Under the pieces are notes generated by a model. It was not told where the DNA came from. It saw nothing but the letters and a program-made list of their open reading frames with translations, and searched no databases. From Phormidesmis priestleyi Ana (GTDB taxonomy: Bacteria > Cyanobacteriota > Cyanobacteriia > Phormidesmidales > Phormidesmidaceae), in NCBI GenBank assembly GCA_001314865.1, contig LJZR01000021.1, positions 32,253 to 96,252 of the forward strand: a stretch of DNA of 64,000 nucleotides, in the 5' to 3' direction. This document shows positions 45,862 through 55,526 of the stretch, one piece after another. The position numbers and the translations under genes were made by a program. Within the stretch, counting starts at the first letter, position 1; every line of letters begins with the position of its first letter.

Positions 45862-47307
45862 ATGACTACTGTAGAAGATAGAAAAAATCTGATCGGAGAG
45901 GTTTTAGAAGCCTATCCCGACAAAGCCAAAAAGCAACGATCCAAGCATCTTGGCACCAAAGAAGAAAACGCTTCCGACTGCGGCGTTAAGTCCAACAAAA
46001 AATCTGTTCCGGGGGTTATGACAACCCGTGGCTGCGCCTATGCCGGTGCAAAAGGCGTGGTTTGGGGGCCAGTGAAAGACATGGTTCACCTCAGCCATGG
46101 CCCAGTTGGCTGCGGCTACTACTCTTGGTCGGGTCGCCGCAACTACTACGTCGGTACGACCGGGGTAGATACCTTTGGCACCATGCAGTTCACTTCCGAC
46201 TTTCAAGAACGAGATATTGTATTTGGCGGTGACAAAAAGCTCGCCAAAATTATTGACGAACTCGAAGAACTCTTTCCCCTGAGTCAGGGCACCACCATTG
46301 AATCAGAATGTCCTGTGGGTTTGATTGGTGATGACATTGAAGCCGTTGCCAAGGCCAAAGCCAAGGAAACCGGTAAGCCAGTGGTTCCGGTACGCTGCGA
46401 AGGATTCCGAGGCGTTTCTCAGTCGCTGGGCCACCACATTGCAAACGACACCGTGCGCGATTGGGTATTGCCCAAGGCCGACGAATATCGCAAGTTGCCC
46501 AACGGCTTTGAGTCTGGCCCGTATGATGTCAACATTGTTGGTGACTACAACATTGGGGGTGACGCTTGGCCCAGCCGCAAGCTATTAGAAGATATGGGCC
46601 TTCGGGTAATCTCTCAGTTCTCGGGAGATGGCTCCTTTAATGAAGTGGTGATGGCCCCCTTGGCCAAGCTCAACCTAATTCACTGCTATCGCTCCATGAA
46701 CTATATCTGCCGCTTCATGGAAGAAAAATACGGCATTGGCTGGCTAGAGTACAACTTTTTTGGCCCGTCAGAAATTGCGCAATCTCTGCGGAAGATTGCA
46801 GCACAGTTTGACGAAACCATTCAGGCCAAAGCCGAAGAAGTCATTGCTGAAAACGAAGCCCGAATGGAGAAAATCATTGCCAAGTACCGGCCTCGCCTAG
46901 AAGGTAAAACAGTGATGATGATGGTGGGTGGACTGCGCCCCCGGCACATCATTCCAGCCTTCAAAGATTTGGGCATGAAGGTAATTGGCACAGGCTATGA
47001 GTTTGGCCATGCTGACGACTACAAGCGCACAGCTGACTATGTTGAAGAAGGTACGCTAATTTATGACGATGTTAGCGGTTATGAGTTTGAAGAGTTTGCC
47101 AAAAAGCTCAACCCTGATTTGATCGCCGCTGGCATTAAAGAAAAGTACGTTTTCCAAAAGATGGCCTTGCCCTTCCGCCAGATGCACTCTTGGGATTATT
47201 CCGGCCCTTATCACGGCTATGACGGCTTTGAAGTCTTTGCACGGGATATGGATATGGCCATCAACAATCCTACCTGGGCATTGATCAAAACCCCCTGGGA
47301 GAAGTAA
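45862..47307 (+). CDS. nifD: Nitrogenase MoFe protein alpha chain
   Basis: 481 residues, uninterrupted. P-cluster ligand blocks [14 protein letters not shown] and [11 protein letters not shown] (about 53-85), [15 protein letters not shown] (about 150), and the FeMo-co Cys in the [12 protein letters not shown] block (about 275) are present. The FeMo-co His lies in [13 protein letters not shown] near the end. Homocitrate- and cofactor-binding surroundings look normal. No excision element interrupts the gene, unlike many heterocyst formers. It is followed by nifK after 92 bp. Confidence 0.99.
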   Translation: MTTVEDRKNLIGEVLEAYPDKAKKQRSKHLGTKEENASDCGVKSNKKSVPGVMTTRGCAYAGAKGVVWGPVKDMVHLSHGPVGCGYYSWSGRRNYYVGTTGVDTFGTMQFTSDFQERDIVFGGDKKLAKIIDELEELFPLSQGTTIESECPVGLIGDDIEAVAKAKAKETGKPVVPVRCEGFRGVSQSLGHHIANDTVRDWVLPKADEYRKLPNGFESGPYDVNIVGDYNIGGDAWPSRKLLEDMGLRVISQFSGDGSFNEVVMAPLAKLNLIHCYRSMNYICRFMEEKYGIGWLEYNFFGPSEIAQSLRKIAAQFDETIQAKAEEVIAENEARMEKIIAKYRPRLEGKTVMMMVGGLRPRHIIPAFKDLGMKVIGTGYEFGHADDYKRTADYVEEGTLIYDDVSGYEFEEFAKKLNPDLIAAGIKEKYVFQKMALPFRQMHSWDYSGPYHGYDGFEVFARDMDMAINNPTWALIKTPWEK

Positions 47308-47399
47308 GCCCATTTCTCCTTTCTCTTTGTTAATCATTACTTTGAAAAAGACCTTCTCTTCACTCTTTTCTTCCAACTTCTCTTCAAAAGGAGAGCATC

Positions 47400-48974
47400 A
47401 TGACTGATAATCTTGAAAACACTCAAAATGCCACGAATAAAATCGCTGAACCTGGAAAAATTCTGGATCACTTTGATTTATTTGGCACCGACGAATATCA
47501 GGAGTTGTTTGCCGACAAGCGCCAATTTGAAGGCGCTCACAGCCCCGAAAAAGTGGCTGAAGTCGCTGAATGGACCAAATCTTGGGAATATCGCGAAAAG
47601 AACTTTGAGCGTACTTCTTTAACGGTGAACCCGGCCAAAGCTTGCCAGCCCTTGGGCGCATTGTTTGTTGCTTCTGGCTTTGAAGGCACATTGCCCTACA
47701 GCCACGGTTCTCAGGGCTGCGTTGCCTATTTCCGCTCTCACCTCACCCGCAACTACAAAGAGCCCTTTCAGGCTGTGTCATCTTCTATGACCGAAGATGC
47801 CGCTGTTTTTGGCGGGCTCAGCAACATGAAACAGGGCCTAGAAAATTCTTATAACCTGTATAAGCCCAAGATGATTGCCCTGTGTACCACCTGCATGGCA
47901 GAAGTGATTGGCGATGACCTGGGCTCCTATGTGACGACCGCTAAGCAAGATGGCCATATCCCGACCGATTTGCCGGTGCCTTTTGCCCATACGCCTAGCT
48001 TTGTCGGCTCCCATATCACCGGATACGACAACATGCTCAAGAGCATTTTGGACACGCTCACGAAAAATAAAAAAACAGAAACCACCAACGGTAAGTTCAA
48101 CTTTAACCTGGGCTTTGACCCTTACATCGGCAATATTCGCGAGCTAAAGCGAATTTTAGGCCTCTTTGGGATTGACTACACCATTTTGTCAGACAACTCA
48201 GATACGTTTGACTCGCCGAATACGGGTGAGTTTAAGATGTATAACGGGCTGACCACCCTAGAAGCAACGGCTGATGCCATCAATGCTGAAGGCACCTACT
48301 TTTTTCAAAAGTACACGACGCCTAAAACGCAGGAGTACATCACCACCGACTGGGCGCAAAAAACCTACAACTTCCGGCCCTTTGGCATTCAGGGGACCGA
48401 TGAGTTCTTAATGAATTTATCAGCGGTGACCGGCAAGCCCATTCCGCTAGTGCTTCAGCAAGAGCGAGGCCGCGCCGTAGATGCCTTAACCGACTCGCAA
48501 GCCTGGATTCACGGCAAGCGCGTCGCTCTGTATGGCGATCCTGACCCTGTGCTGAGCATCACCCGATTCCTCTTGGAAATGGGCGCTGAGCCAGTCCATA
48601 TTTTGGTCACAAACTCTAATGAAGAGTTTGAAGCAGAAGCCCGTGAACTGTTGACCAATAGCCCATACGGCCAAGGCGCAACAGTCTGGGGTAAGAAGGA
48701 TTTGTGGCACTTGCGATCGCTCATGTTTACCGAACCCGTAGACCTGCTCATTGGCAACTCCTACGGTAAATATCTGTGGCGCGACACAGGCACACCACTC
48801 GTACGCATCGGTTACCCGATTTTTGATCGGCACCATATGCACCGCTACGCCACCCTTGGCTACCAAGGCGCAATCAATCAGTTCAACTGGATCGTGAACA
48901 CCATTCTCGACGAACTAGATCGCAACACCAACATCCCCTCAAAAACAGACATCTCCTTCGACCTCATCCGCTAA
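47400..48974 (+). CDS. nifK: Nitrogenase MoFe protein beta chain
   Basis: 524 residues. P-cluster Cys blocks are visible in NPAKACQPLGALFVASGF and HGSQGCVAYFRSHLTRNYKEP (about 75-125), and TTCMAEVIGDDLGSYV supplies a third. The Ser/Cys-containing C-terminal half and DRHHMHRYATLGYQGAINQFNW near the end are typical. It pairs with NifD in the alpha2beta2 MoFe protein. GGAGAGCATC precedes the ATG. A strong stem-loop follows the stop. Confidence 0.99.
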   Translation: MTDNLENTQNATNKIAEPGKILDHFDLFGTDEYQELFADKRQFEGAHSPEKVAEVAEWTKSWEYREKNFERTSLTVNPAKACQPLGALFVASGFEGTLPYSHGSQGCVAYFRSHLTRNYKEPFQAVSSSMTEDAAVFGGLSNMKQGLENSYNLYKPKMIALCTTCMAEVIGDDLGSYVTTAKQDGHIPTDLPVPFAHTPSFVGSHITGYDNMLKSILDTLTKNKKTETTNGKFNFNLGFDPYIGNIRELKRILGLFGIDYTILSDNSDTFDSPNTGEFKMYNGLTTLEATADAINAEGTYFFQKYTTPKTQEYITTDWAQKTYNFRPFGIQGTDEFLMNLSAVTGKPIPLVLQQERGRAVDALTDSQAWIHGKRVALYGDPDPVLSITRFLLEMGAEPVHILVTNSNEEFEAEARELLTNSPYGQGATVWGKKDLWHLRSLMFTEPVDLLIGNSYGKYLWRDTGTPLVRIGYPIFDRHHMHRYATLGYQGAINQFNWIVNTILDELDRNTNIPSKTDISFDLIR

Positions 48975-48981
48975 CCCCTCT

Positions 48982-49009
48982 GGGGAGCAAGACAAATCTC
49001 TTGCTCCCC
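48982..49009 (+). terminator. Stem-loop after nifK
   Basis: GGGGAGCAAGA (48982-48992) and TCTTGCTCCCC (48999-49009) form an 11-bp perfect stem with a 6-base loop directly after nifK, followed by a C/T-rich tract. It is a likely terminator or mRNA 3' end. Confidence 0.75.
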
Positions 49010-49110
49010 CCACTCCCCCTTCCTTTCTCTTTTTTCCTTTCTCCCCCTTCCTTTCTCCTTTTTTTCCCCACTCCCCACTCCCCATCCCCCACTCCCCACT
49101 CCCCACCCTC
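49010..49110. repeat. Pyrimidine-rich repeat tract between nifK and nifZ
   Basis: CTTTCTCCCCCTTC-type units turn into CCCCACT heptamers just before the nifZ ATG (49114). It is the same repeat family as at 40231, 42396 and 43668. Confidence 0.8.
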
Positions 49111-49113
49111 CCC

Positions 49114-49407
49114 ATGCGCCTGAGCGAAGACATCGAAATCGACTCCCCTCCCATTTTCGACCTGGGCAACCGCGTTCGGGTTCTCAAAAAAATTCGCAAT
49201 GACGGCACCTTTCCCGGTAAAGACAAAGGCGCTCCACTGGCCGACACAGGCGACATTGGCTTTGTTGTCAGCATCGGCACCTATCTCCAGCGAGCCTATA
49301 TTTACTCTGTCCATTTTCTCGAATCCAATCAGGTGGTTGGCTGCCTCAGCAGAGAGTTAGAACTTGCAGAAGACCGTCCGTCTCTGACTGAACCAGTCGA
49401 TTGGTAA
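49114..49407 (+). CDS. nifZ: Nitrogen fixation protein NifZ
   Basis: 97 residues. FDLGNRVRVLKKIRNDGTFPG and DIGFVVSIGTYLQRAYIYSVHFLES match the conserved NifZ core. NifZ helps mature the second P-cluster pair of the MoFe protein. It stands after nifK, as in other cyanobacterial clusters. The start is immediately after a heptamer repeat tract, and the ribosome site is not obvious. Confidence 0.93.
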   Translation: MRLSEDIEIDSPPIFDLGNRVRVLKKIRNDGTFPGKDKGAPLADTGDIGFVVSIGTYLQRAYIYSVHFLESNQVVGCLSRELELAEDRPSLTEPVDW

Positions 49408-49476
49408 AGGTAGCCGCGTCCTTCAAATTCTTTGTTCCTTTTCAAACCTTAGCTTCCACATTTTGGACTTAGTGTT

Positions 49477-49755
49477 ATGAACTTACTACCTTTATCCGCT
49501 CACCCACCCGCTTGGTTCACGAGCCCTTTACAGCCCTTGCGAACATGGCTCAATACCCTTGAAGTTCGCAATATCCAAGCCGCTCGATGGATTTGTCGCC
49601 TGATTCCTAACACCTGCTCTACAGGGTATGACCTGCGATTGTTTAACCGCACCTGGCTGCATTTACCTTCTCCCTGCGAACTCAATCCCCTAGCCGACGA
49701 ACTCGTAGACTTGCGCTTTCGCGCCGCTGATTTTTTGTATGAACAGGGTACTTAA
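49477..49755 (+). CDS. Mo-dependent nitrogenase family protein (Mo-nitro_C)
   Basis: 92 residues. PLRTWLNTLEVRNIQAARWICRLIP, then FNRTWLHLPSPCELNPL and LRFRAADFL match the small Mo-nitro_C family found beside cyanobacterial nif genes; its role is unknown. The stop codon shares a base with the nifEN start (TAATG), so the two are translationally coupled. The family is known to me by pattern; no catalytic residues can be assigned. Confidence 0.9.
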   Translation: MNLLPLSAHPPAWFTSPLQPLRTWLNTLEVRNIQAARWICRLIPNTCSTGYDLRLFNRTWLHLPSPCELNPLADELVDLRFRAADFLYEQGT

Positions 49756-52592
49756 TGATGAAAATGACCTCTGGCAAAATCAACGAACTCCTCACCCAGC
49801 CAGGGTGTGAACACAATCATAACAAGGAGGGAAAAGGCAAAAATAAAGCCTGCCAACAACAAGCCCAACCGGGTGCAGCCCAGGGTGGATGCGCTTTTGA
49901 CGGTGCGAGCATTGCCTTAGTGCCCATTACCGATGTTGCCCATTTGGTGCATGGCCCGGTTGCCTGCGCAGGCAACTCTTGGGGGAGTCGGGGCAGTTTG
50001 TCTTCGGGGCCGATGATTTATAAAATGGGCTTTACCACTGACTTAAGTGAAAATGACATCATTTTTGGGGGAGAGAAAAAGCTCTATCAGGCGATTCATG
50101 AGGTGAAAAATCGCTATAGCCCGGCGGCGATTTTTGTTTATCTGACCTGTGTGACTGCGCTGATTGGCGATGATGTAGAAGCCGTGTGTGAGGCGGCTAG
50201 CGCAAAGTTTGGCTTGCCGGTGGTGCCGGTGCTTTCTCCTGGCTTTGTGGGCAGTAAAAACTTGGGCAATCGCATTGGCGGTGAGGCTTTGTTGGACTAT
50301 GTGGTGGGCACCCAGGAGCCCGAATACACCACACCTTACGATATTAACTTGATTGGTGAATACAACATTGCCGGAGAAATGTGGGGCGTTTTACCCCTGT
50401 TAGAAAAACTCGGCGTGCGCGTGCTGGCGAAAATCACGGGCGACGCTCGCTATCACGAAGTCGCAGCGGCTCATCGAGCCAAGCTGAATGTGATGATTTG
50501 TTCTAAAGCGCTGATTAACATGGCTCACAAAATGGAGGAACGCTACGGTATTCCTTACATTGAAGAGTCTATTTACGGTGTAGAAGATGTGAACAATTTG
50601 CTGCGAAATATCGCTGCCAAGCTAGGGGATGCTCACTTGCAAGCCAGAGCAGAAGCCTTGATAACCGCCGAAACCGCTCAGCTAGATATCGCGCTTGCGC
50701 CCTATCGCCAACGGCTGCAAGGCAAGCGAATTGTGCTGTATACAGGCGGTGTAAAAAGCTGGTCGATTATCTCGGCGGCTAAAGATTTGGGCATACAGGT
50801 TGTTGCCACTAGCTCTAAAAAGAGTACGGAAGAAGACAAAGCCCGGATTAAACAACTCCTGGGTGAAGAGGGCATTATGATGGCCCAAGGCAATGCTAAA
50901 AAACTCTTGGAGGTGATTGCCCAAACTAAGGCGGATATGTTGATTGCTGGCGGGCGTAACCAATATACCGCGCTCAAAGCGAGAATTCCTTTTCTGGATA
51001 TTAACCAGGAGCGCCACCACCCCTATGCGGGCTATGTGGGCATGATTGAAATGGCCAAAGAGCTAGATGGAGCGCTGCATAGCCCTATTTGGGATCAGGT
51101 GCGATCGCCCGCTCCTTGGGGTGCTTCTAATAGCAACGCTGGCCTCACGCTCCATTTAGGTGAAAAAATAGAGAGAGAACCCCCCACTAAAGTGCTTGCT
51201 CGGCGCAAGGCTGTCGCGGTAAACCCGCTGAAGCAAAGCCAACCGCTGGGGGCTGCGATCGCATACCTCGGCATTAAAGGAATGATGCCACTGCTGCATG
51301 GCTCTCAAGGCTGTACGGCTTTTGCCAAAGTCATGCTGGTACGACACTTCCGCGAAGCGATTCCATTATCCACCACGGCCATGACAGAAGTGTCCACCAT
51401 TTTAGGCGGTGAGGAGAATATAGAAACCGCCATTGTCACACTGTTAAAGAATTCCAATCCAGAGATTATTGGATTATGCACTACCGGCCTGACCGAAACG
51501 AGAGGCGATGACATGCCTCGGATTTTGAAGGAACTGCGCGAGCGGAATCCTAAACTAGCCACGCTCTCCATTGCTTGCGCTGCTACACCCGACTTTAAAG
51601 GCGCCCTGCAAGACGGCTACGCAGCAGCCGTAGAAGCCATTGTCCGAGATATTCCGGGGAGCGGTGATATAGATCCTAGCCGACTAGAGCCTAGCTGGCA
51701 GGCGGGTAGCTCAGGAGATCCGTTTTACAGCTATGCCACCGCCGGGTTACCCTCGCAAGTGACAGTGTTAGCAGGCTCTTTTTTGGCACCTGGTGATGTG
51801 CAGACCATTAAAGAGATGGTAAAAGCCTTTGGCCTCAATCCAGTTGTTTTACCTGATCTTTCATCGTCTTTAGATGGGCATTTATCCGACAATAGTTATT
51901 CTGGCAATACCACGGGTGGAACGCCCGTCAGCCAAATTAAAACCCTCAGTGCGTCTGCCTTTACCCTTGCTGTTGGGCATAGTATGAGGCTCGCTGCTGA
52001 GATTTTGCAGCAGCGCTTTGGGACTGAGTTTAAGCTGTTTGATGACCTCACTGGCTTAGATGCAGTAGACAGCTTTTTACAGACGCTCTGCGACATCAGT
52101 AGCCGACCCGTTCCTGATAAGTTCCGTCAGCAGCGGCGACAGCTTCAAGATGCCATCCTCGATTCGCACTTCTTTTTTGGCAATAAGCGCGTGGCTTTGG
52201 CCCTAGAGCCTGACTTGTTGCACAATGTTGCCTGGTGGCTCACCACCACTGGGGCCAAGATTCACGCTGCGGTAACCACCACCAAGTCTAAGTTATTAAA
52301 AGATTTGCCAATTGACACCGTTACCATTGGTGACTTAGAAGACTTTGAAGAACTGGCGCGGGGTGCGGATTTATTGATTGCTAGCTCTAGCGCCAAACCG
52401 ATTTCGCAGCGGCTCGGTATTCCGCTGTATCGCATGGGGTTTCCGGTGTTTGATCGGTTGGGCAACGGCCATCGCTGCAGCGTTGGCTACGAGGGTAGCA
52501 TTCAGCTACTGTTCGATATTGGCAACATTTTTATGGAAGCTGACGAAGCCCATGCTCATGCTCAGGTTTACGCTTGGCGAGAAGGTCAATAG
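49755..52592 (+). CDS. nifEN: Fused FeMo-co scaffold protein NifE-NifN
   Basis: 945 residues. Residues 1 to about 455 are NifE: CAFDGASIALVPITDVAHLVHGPVACAGNSW, LTCVTALIGDDVEAVCEAA, then LIGEYNIAGEMWG. After a linker of about 20 residues the NifN half runs from about 475 to 945: QSQPLGAAIAYLGIKGMMPLLHGSQGCTAF, GLCTTGLTETRGDDM, and FPVFDRLGNGHRCSVGYEGS at the end. Normally separate subunits form the E2N2 scaffold on which NifB-co matures to FeMo-co. Cys ligand positions appear intact in both halves. Fusion is known in some cyanobacterial nif and vnf clusters. Confidence 0.97.
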   Translation: MMKMTSGKINELLTQPGCEHNHNKEGKGKNKACQQQAQPGAAQGGCAFDGASIALVPITDVAHLVHGPVACAGNSWGSRGSLSSGPMIYKMGFTTDLSENDIIFGGEKKLYQAIHEVKNRYSPAAIFVYLTCVTALIGDDVEAVCEAASAKFGLPVVPVLSPGFVGSKNLGNRIGGEALLDYVVGTQEPEYTTPYDINLIGEYNIAGEMWGVLPLLEKLGVRVLAKITGDARYHEVAAAHRAKLNVMICSKALINMAHKMEERYGIPYIEESIYGVEDVNNLLRNIAAKLGDAHLQARAEALITAETAQLDIALAPYRQRLQGKRIVLYTGGVKSWSIISAAKDLGIQVVATSSKKSTEEDKARIKQLLGEEGIMMAQGNAKKLLEVIAQTKADMLIAGGRNQYTALKARIPFLDINQERHHPYAGYVGMIEMAKELDGALHSPIWDQVRSPAPWGASNSNAGLTLHLGEKIEREPPTKVLARRKAVAVNPLKQSQPLGAAIAYLGIKGMMPLLHGSQGCTAFAKVMLVRHFREAIPLSTTAMTEVSTILGGEENIETAIVTLLKNSNPEIIGLCTTGLTETRGDDMPRILKELRERNPKLATLSIACAATPDFKGALQDGYAAAVEAIVRDIPGSGDIDPSRLEPSWQAGSSGDPFYSYATAGLPSQVTVLAGSFLAPGDVQTIKEMVKAFGLNPVVLPDLSSSLDGHLSDNSYSGNTTGGTPVSQIKTLSASAFTLAVGHSMRLAAEILQQRFGTEFKLFDDLTGLDAVDSFLQTLCDISSRPVPDKFRQQRRQLQDAILDSHFFFGNKRVALALEPDLLHNVAWWLTTTGAKIHAAVTTTKSKLLKDLPIDTVTIGDLEDFEELARGADLLIASSSAKPISQRLGIPLYRMGFPVFDRLGNGHRCSVGYEGSIQLLFDIGNIFMEADEAHAHAQVYAWREGQ

Positions 52593-52601
52593 CCAGAGGA
52601 T

Positions 52602-52690
52602 ATTTTCACTTGATTTTGCTAGAAGATTTTCACTTGATTTTGCTAGAAGATTTTCACTTGATTTTGCTAGAAGACTTTCACTAGAAGATT
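52602..52690. repeat. 24-bp tandem repeat between nifEN and nifX
   Basis: ATTTTCACTTGATTTTGCTAGAAG is repeated three times plus a shortened copy, filling most of the 116-bp gap. Confidence 0.9.
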
Positions 52691-52708
52691 TGCACTAGGA
52701 GACAACTC

Positions 52709-53185
52709 ATGAAAATTGCATTCACCACTAACAATTCGGTTCATATTAACGCGCATTTTGGCTCAGCCCAACAAATTGATGTTTATGAGGTCACTGCCGA
52801 GGGTTCTCGCTTTGTAGAGGGGTTTTCCTTTGAAGGCAACCTTAACCAAGACGGCAATGAAGATAAGCTAGAACCTAAAATTAAAGCCCTTAAAGACTGC
52901 ACCATTGTGTATGTTGTAGCGATTGGCGGCGGCGCGGCGGCGAGGCTAATTGGCAAAAATATTACGCCGATTAAAGCGCCCTCTGAAACTGCCGAAATTC
53001 AAGATGTGCTAACGCGCTTTGTCCATACCCTAAACCACAACCCACCGCCATGGTTGAGAAAGGCCCTACTAAAAAGCCAGCTAAGCAGTCAGTCAGAAAG
53101 CCCGTTCGACAACCCGTTCGACAACCAGTTAACAAACAAGTTTGAAGATGCATCAGAAACCTTAGTGGAGGAAGTGATTGTATGA
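52709..53185 (+). CDS. nifX: Nitrogen fixation protein NifX
   Basis: 158 residues. The cofactor-binding domain runs from residue 1 to about 115: MKIAFTTNNSVHINAHFGSAQQIDVYEV at the start, VAIGGGAAARLIGKNITP later. NifX carries NifB-co or VK-cluster between NifB and NifEN. The C-terminal 40 residues are a repeat-bearing tail (SPFDNPFDNQ). GGAGACA precedes the ATG. The stop overlaps the next start as ATGA. Confidence 0.95.
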   Translation: MKIAFTTNNSVHINAHFGSAQQIDVYEVTAEGSRFVEGFSFEGNLNQDGNEDKLEPKIKALKDCTIVYVVAIGGGAAARLIGKNITPIKAPSETAEIQDVLTRFVHTLNHNPPPWLRKALLKSQLSSQSESPFDNPFDNQLTNKFEDASETLVEEVIV

Positions 53186-53709
53186 GTATTGTGACCGCAC
53201 CGGCTAATTTGCAGACTCCTTTAGAGACTCCTTTAGAGACCCCTTTAGAGACCCCTTTAGAGACGGCCTCGGTGGTCGATAATTCTCTGTTCCTGAAGAC
53301 GATTGTTCAACAAATTCGCGCTAATGATGCCTATGGCACCTATCGTTACTGGCCAGATGACCTACTGCTCAGGCCCTATATTCTCTCTAAAAAAGAGCGT
53401 CGGGCGATTTCGGTAGAAGGCGAGGTTGATCCGTTCACGTTGGCGAGAATTTTGGCTTTTTATCGGGCGATCGCAACCCGGATTGAATCCGAAACTGACC
53501 AAATCTCTCAAGTCGTCGTTGATATCAGCCATGAAGGCTTTGGTTGGGCGCTGATTTTTTCGGGCCGTTTAATCCTTGTCTCTAAAACCCTAAGAGATGC
53601 TCACCGCTTTGGTTTCGATTCTCCTGAAACACTCAGTGCCGAAGGTGAAAAGCTGGTCAGCAAAGGCATTGATTTAGCCCAACGCTTTCCTGAAGTTTGT
53701 GATATTTGA
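53182..53709 (+). CDS. NifX-associated nitrogen fixation protein (DUF269)
   Basis: 175 residues. From residue about 32 it follows the DUF269 family: FLKTIVQQIRANDAYGTYR, KERRAISVEGEVDP, VVVDISHEGFGWALIFSGRLI and LRDAHRFGFDS. The function is unknown, but the family occurs with nifX in diazotrophs. The N-terminal stretch PLETPLETPLETPLET comes from a 12-bp DNA repeat and is probably a recent expansion. It is coupled to nifX (ATGA) and to the next gene (TTGA). Confidence 0.95.
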   Translation: MSIVTAPANLQTPLETPLETPLETPLETASVVDNSLFLKTIVQQIRANDAYGTYRYWPDDLLLRPYILSKKERRAISVEGEVDPFTLARILAFYRAIATRIESETDQISQVVVDISHEGFGWALIFSGRLILVSKTLRDAHRFGFDSPETLSAEGEKLVSKGIDLAQRFPEVCDI

Positions 53710-53807
53710 TTTCCGTGAATGCCATGGTTAATGCCATGGTTAATGCCATGTCCCAAGCCACTGAACCCACCTCGCTAGATACCTACTTAAACCCTAGAGG
53801 CGACTCA

Positions 53808-54128
53808 ATGAATACGCTACCCAAAACCCTATCACAGTTCAATCGACTCAAAGATGCTGAAGAATATTTTGAATTCTTTGATTTGCCCTACGATCCGCAG
53901 GCTTTAAACATCAACCGATTGCATATTTTACGGAAGTTTTCAGAACTGGTTCAGGCTGAAGGTTCAACCCAGGACGAAGCTCAAACGCTAAGAAGCTACC
54001 GACAGGCGCTACAGACCGCTTATGACCTGTTTTTAACCTCTTCTTCGGTAGAACAAAAGCTGTTCAAAGTGTTTAAAGACAGGCCCAAAAACATTGTAAT
54101 GCTCTCAGATATTGCGGTGGAGTCATGA
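53808..54128 (+). CDS. nifW: Nitrogenase-stabilizing/protective protein NifW
   Basis: 106 residues from the ATG at 53808. LSQFNRLKDAEEYFEFFDLPYDP, INRLHILRKFSELVQAEG and LFLTSSSVEQKLFKVFKD are the NifW signature. The frame is open upstream to a TTG at 53706, whose TTGA overlaps the DUF269 stop; that form would add 34 residues containing a VNAMVNAM repeat. Family length supports the shorter form; overlap supports the longer. NifW helps mature or protect the MoFe protein. Confidence 0.93.
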   Translation: MNTLPKTLSQFNRLKDAEEYFEFFDLPYDPQALNINRLHILRKFSELVQAEGSTQDEAQTLRSYRQALQTAYDLFLTSSSVEQKLFKVFKDRPKNIVMLSDIAVES

Positions 54129-54946
54129 TTTCTGCTATTTCCGTGCCTGTATCTGATTCTGTCTCTGATTCTACATCTCGTTCTGATGCTGGTCTTGCAT
54201 TTGGGCTCACACCTACCGAAGTAGAACGGTATCGCCGTCAGATGATGCTGCCGGGGCTGGGTGAAGCCGGACAACAAAAGCTAAAAAATACAACGGCATT
54301 AGTGACCGGTGTCGGTGGGCTCGGTGGCACCGCAGCTCTTTATTTGGCAGTAGCGGGTGTCGGCAAACTCATCTTGGTTCGAGGGGGTGACCTTCAGCGA
54401 GATGATCTTAATCGGCAGGTGTTGATGACAGATGATTGGGTCGGTCATCCTCGGGTATTCAAAGCTCAAGAGACCCTCCAAAAGCTCAACCCTGATATTG
54501 AAATTGAAGCGGTTTGCGAATATGTTACTGACGACAATATTCATGCCCTGGTACAGCAAGCCGATATCGCCCTAGACTGCGCCTTTGACTTTAAAGAAAG
54601 AGACTTGCTAAATGCCGCCTGCGTACGCTGGAATAAGCCCATGATAGAAGCTGCCATGAACAGCATGGAAGCCTATCTCACCACCATTGTACCGGGGCAA
54701 ACGCCTTGCCTAACCTGCCTGTTTCCTGAAAAGCCCGAATGGGATCGCTGGGGCTTTGGCGTACTTGGCGCGGTCTCTGGCACGCTGGCCTGCTTAGCCG
54801 CCCTAGAAGCCATCAAGCTAATAACTGGTCTGGGCGAGCCGCTGTTAGGACAGCTGCTAACAATGGATTTGGCCCGCGCCGAATTTGCCAAACGCCGCTC
54901 CTACCACGATCCTAACTGCCCCGTCTGCGGCTCATCTTCAACCTAA
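54125..54946 (+). CDS. hesA: HesA family protein (ThiF/MoeB-like)
   Basis: 273 residues. The E1-like ATP-binding region TTALVTGVGGLGGTAALYLAVAG begins near residue 57, and the DLNRQVL motif and later CLTCLFPEKPEWDRWGFG zinc-type Cys pair and CPVCG complete the family pattern. HesA is required for full nitrogenase activity in cyanobacteria, possibly in molybdenum or sulfur insertion. Start overlaps the nifW stop (ATGA). The first 25 residues include a VSDSVSDSTS repeat. Confidence 0.95.
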   Translation: MISAISVPVSDSVSDSTSRSDAGLAFGLTPTEVERYRRQMMLPGLGEAGQQKLKNTTALVTGVGGLGGTAALYLAVAGVGKLILVRGGDLQRDDLNRQVLMTDDWVGHPRVFKAQETLQKLNPDIEIEAVCEYVTDDNIHALVQQADIALDCAFDFKERDLLNAACVRWNKPMIEAAMNSMEAYLTTIVPGQTPCLTCLFPEKPEWDRWGFGVLGAVSGTLACLAALEAIKLITGLGEPLLGQLLTMDLARAEFAKRRSYHDPNCPVCGSSST

Positions 54947-55104
54947 ATCCTCGCCATTCTCTTCCCCTTTCCTATGCCTCAGTTTAACGTTTGTTGCTTT
55001 GCGATTTATTCAGACACATCGTAAAGACTTGACTCGTGTGCGCCCTCAATATTCTATCTGTCCTCAATATTCGGCCTGTCCTCAATATTTACCAGGAGCT
55101 TCCT

Positions 55105-55470
55105 ATGACCGTTACCCTCACTGAACTAGCCGAACTTCGGCTGCGTAGCTTTGTTCGGGGCACTCCCAATCCTACGCCTACCCGAGGCATTCGCTTTGCC
55201 GTAAAAGACGGCGGCTGCAACGGCTATGAATACGATATCAAAATCGCCAACGCCCCAAATCCTGATGATGAAATCACAGAAGTTGGCAAGCTTAAAGTGT
55301 TTGTTGATCCTAAAAGTTCGCCGTTGCTAGACGGCATTGTGGTGGACTATATCGATAGCCTGCTAGAAAGTGGCTTTAAGTTTACCAATCCTAACGCTAC
55401 GGATACCTGCGGCTGTGGAAAGTCTTTTCAAACTGGAGACTGCGGACCGCAGGGAGTGCCTTGTACCTAA
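55105..55470 (+). CDS. hesB: HesB/IscA-type Fe-S assembly protein
   Basis: 121 residues from the ATG at 55105 with CAGGAGC ahead of it; the open frame starts earlier at 55036 but that part contains the CCTCAATATT repeat and looks noncoding. A-type carrier features: GGCNGYEYDIK (first Cys), IVVDYIDSLLESGFKFTNPNA and the CGCGKSF Cys pair, followed by a short Cys-containing tail. It is the nif-associated HesB, downstream of hesA as in other cyanobacteria. It carries Fe-S clusters to apo-proteins. Confidence 0.95.
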   Translation: MTVTLTELAELRLRSFVRGTPNPTPTRGIRFAVKDGGCNGYEYDIKIANAPNPDDEITEVGKLKVFVDPKSSPLLDGIVVDYIDSLLESGFKFTNPNATDTCGCGKSFQTGDCGPQGVPCT

Positions 55471-55526
55471 AGACTTGTGCCTCAAACTATTGTTGTTCAC
55501 TTTGAATAAAGTTTAGGAGATTCACC

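Noticed and set aside
45862..47307. nifD excision element
   Set aside because: The gene is continuous; no insertion or site-specific recombinase gene was found.
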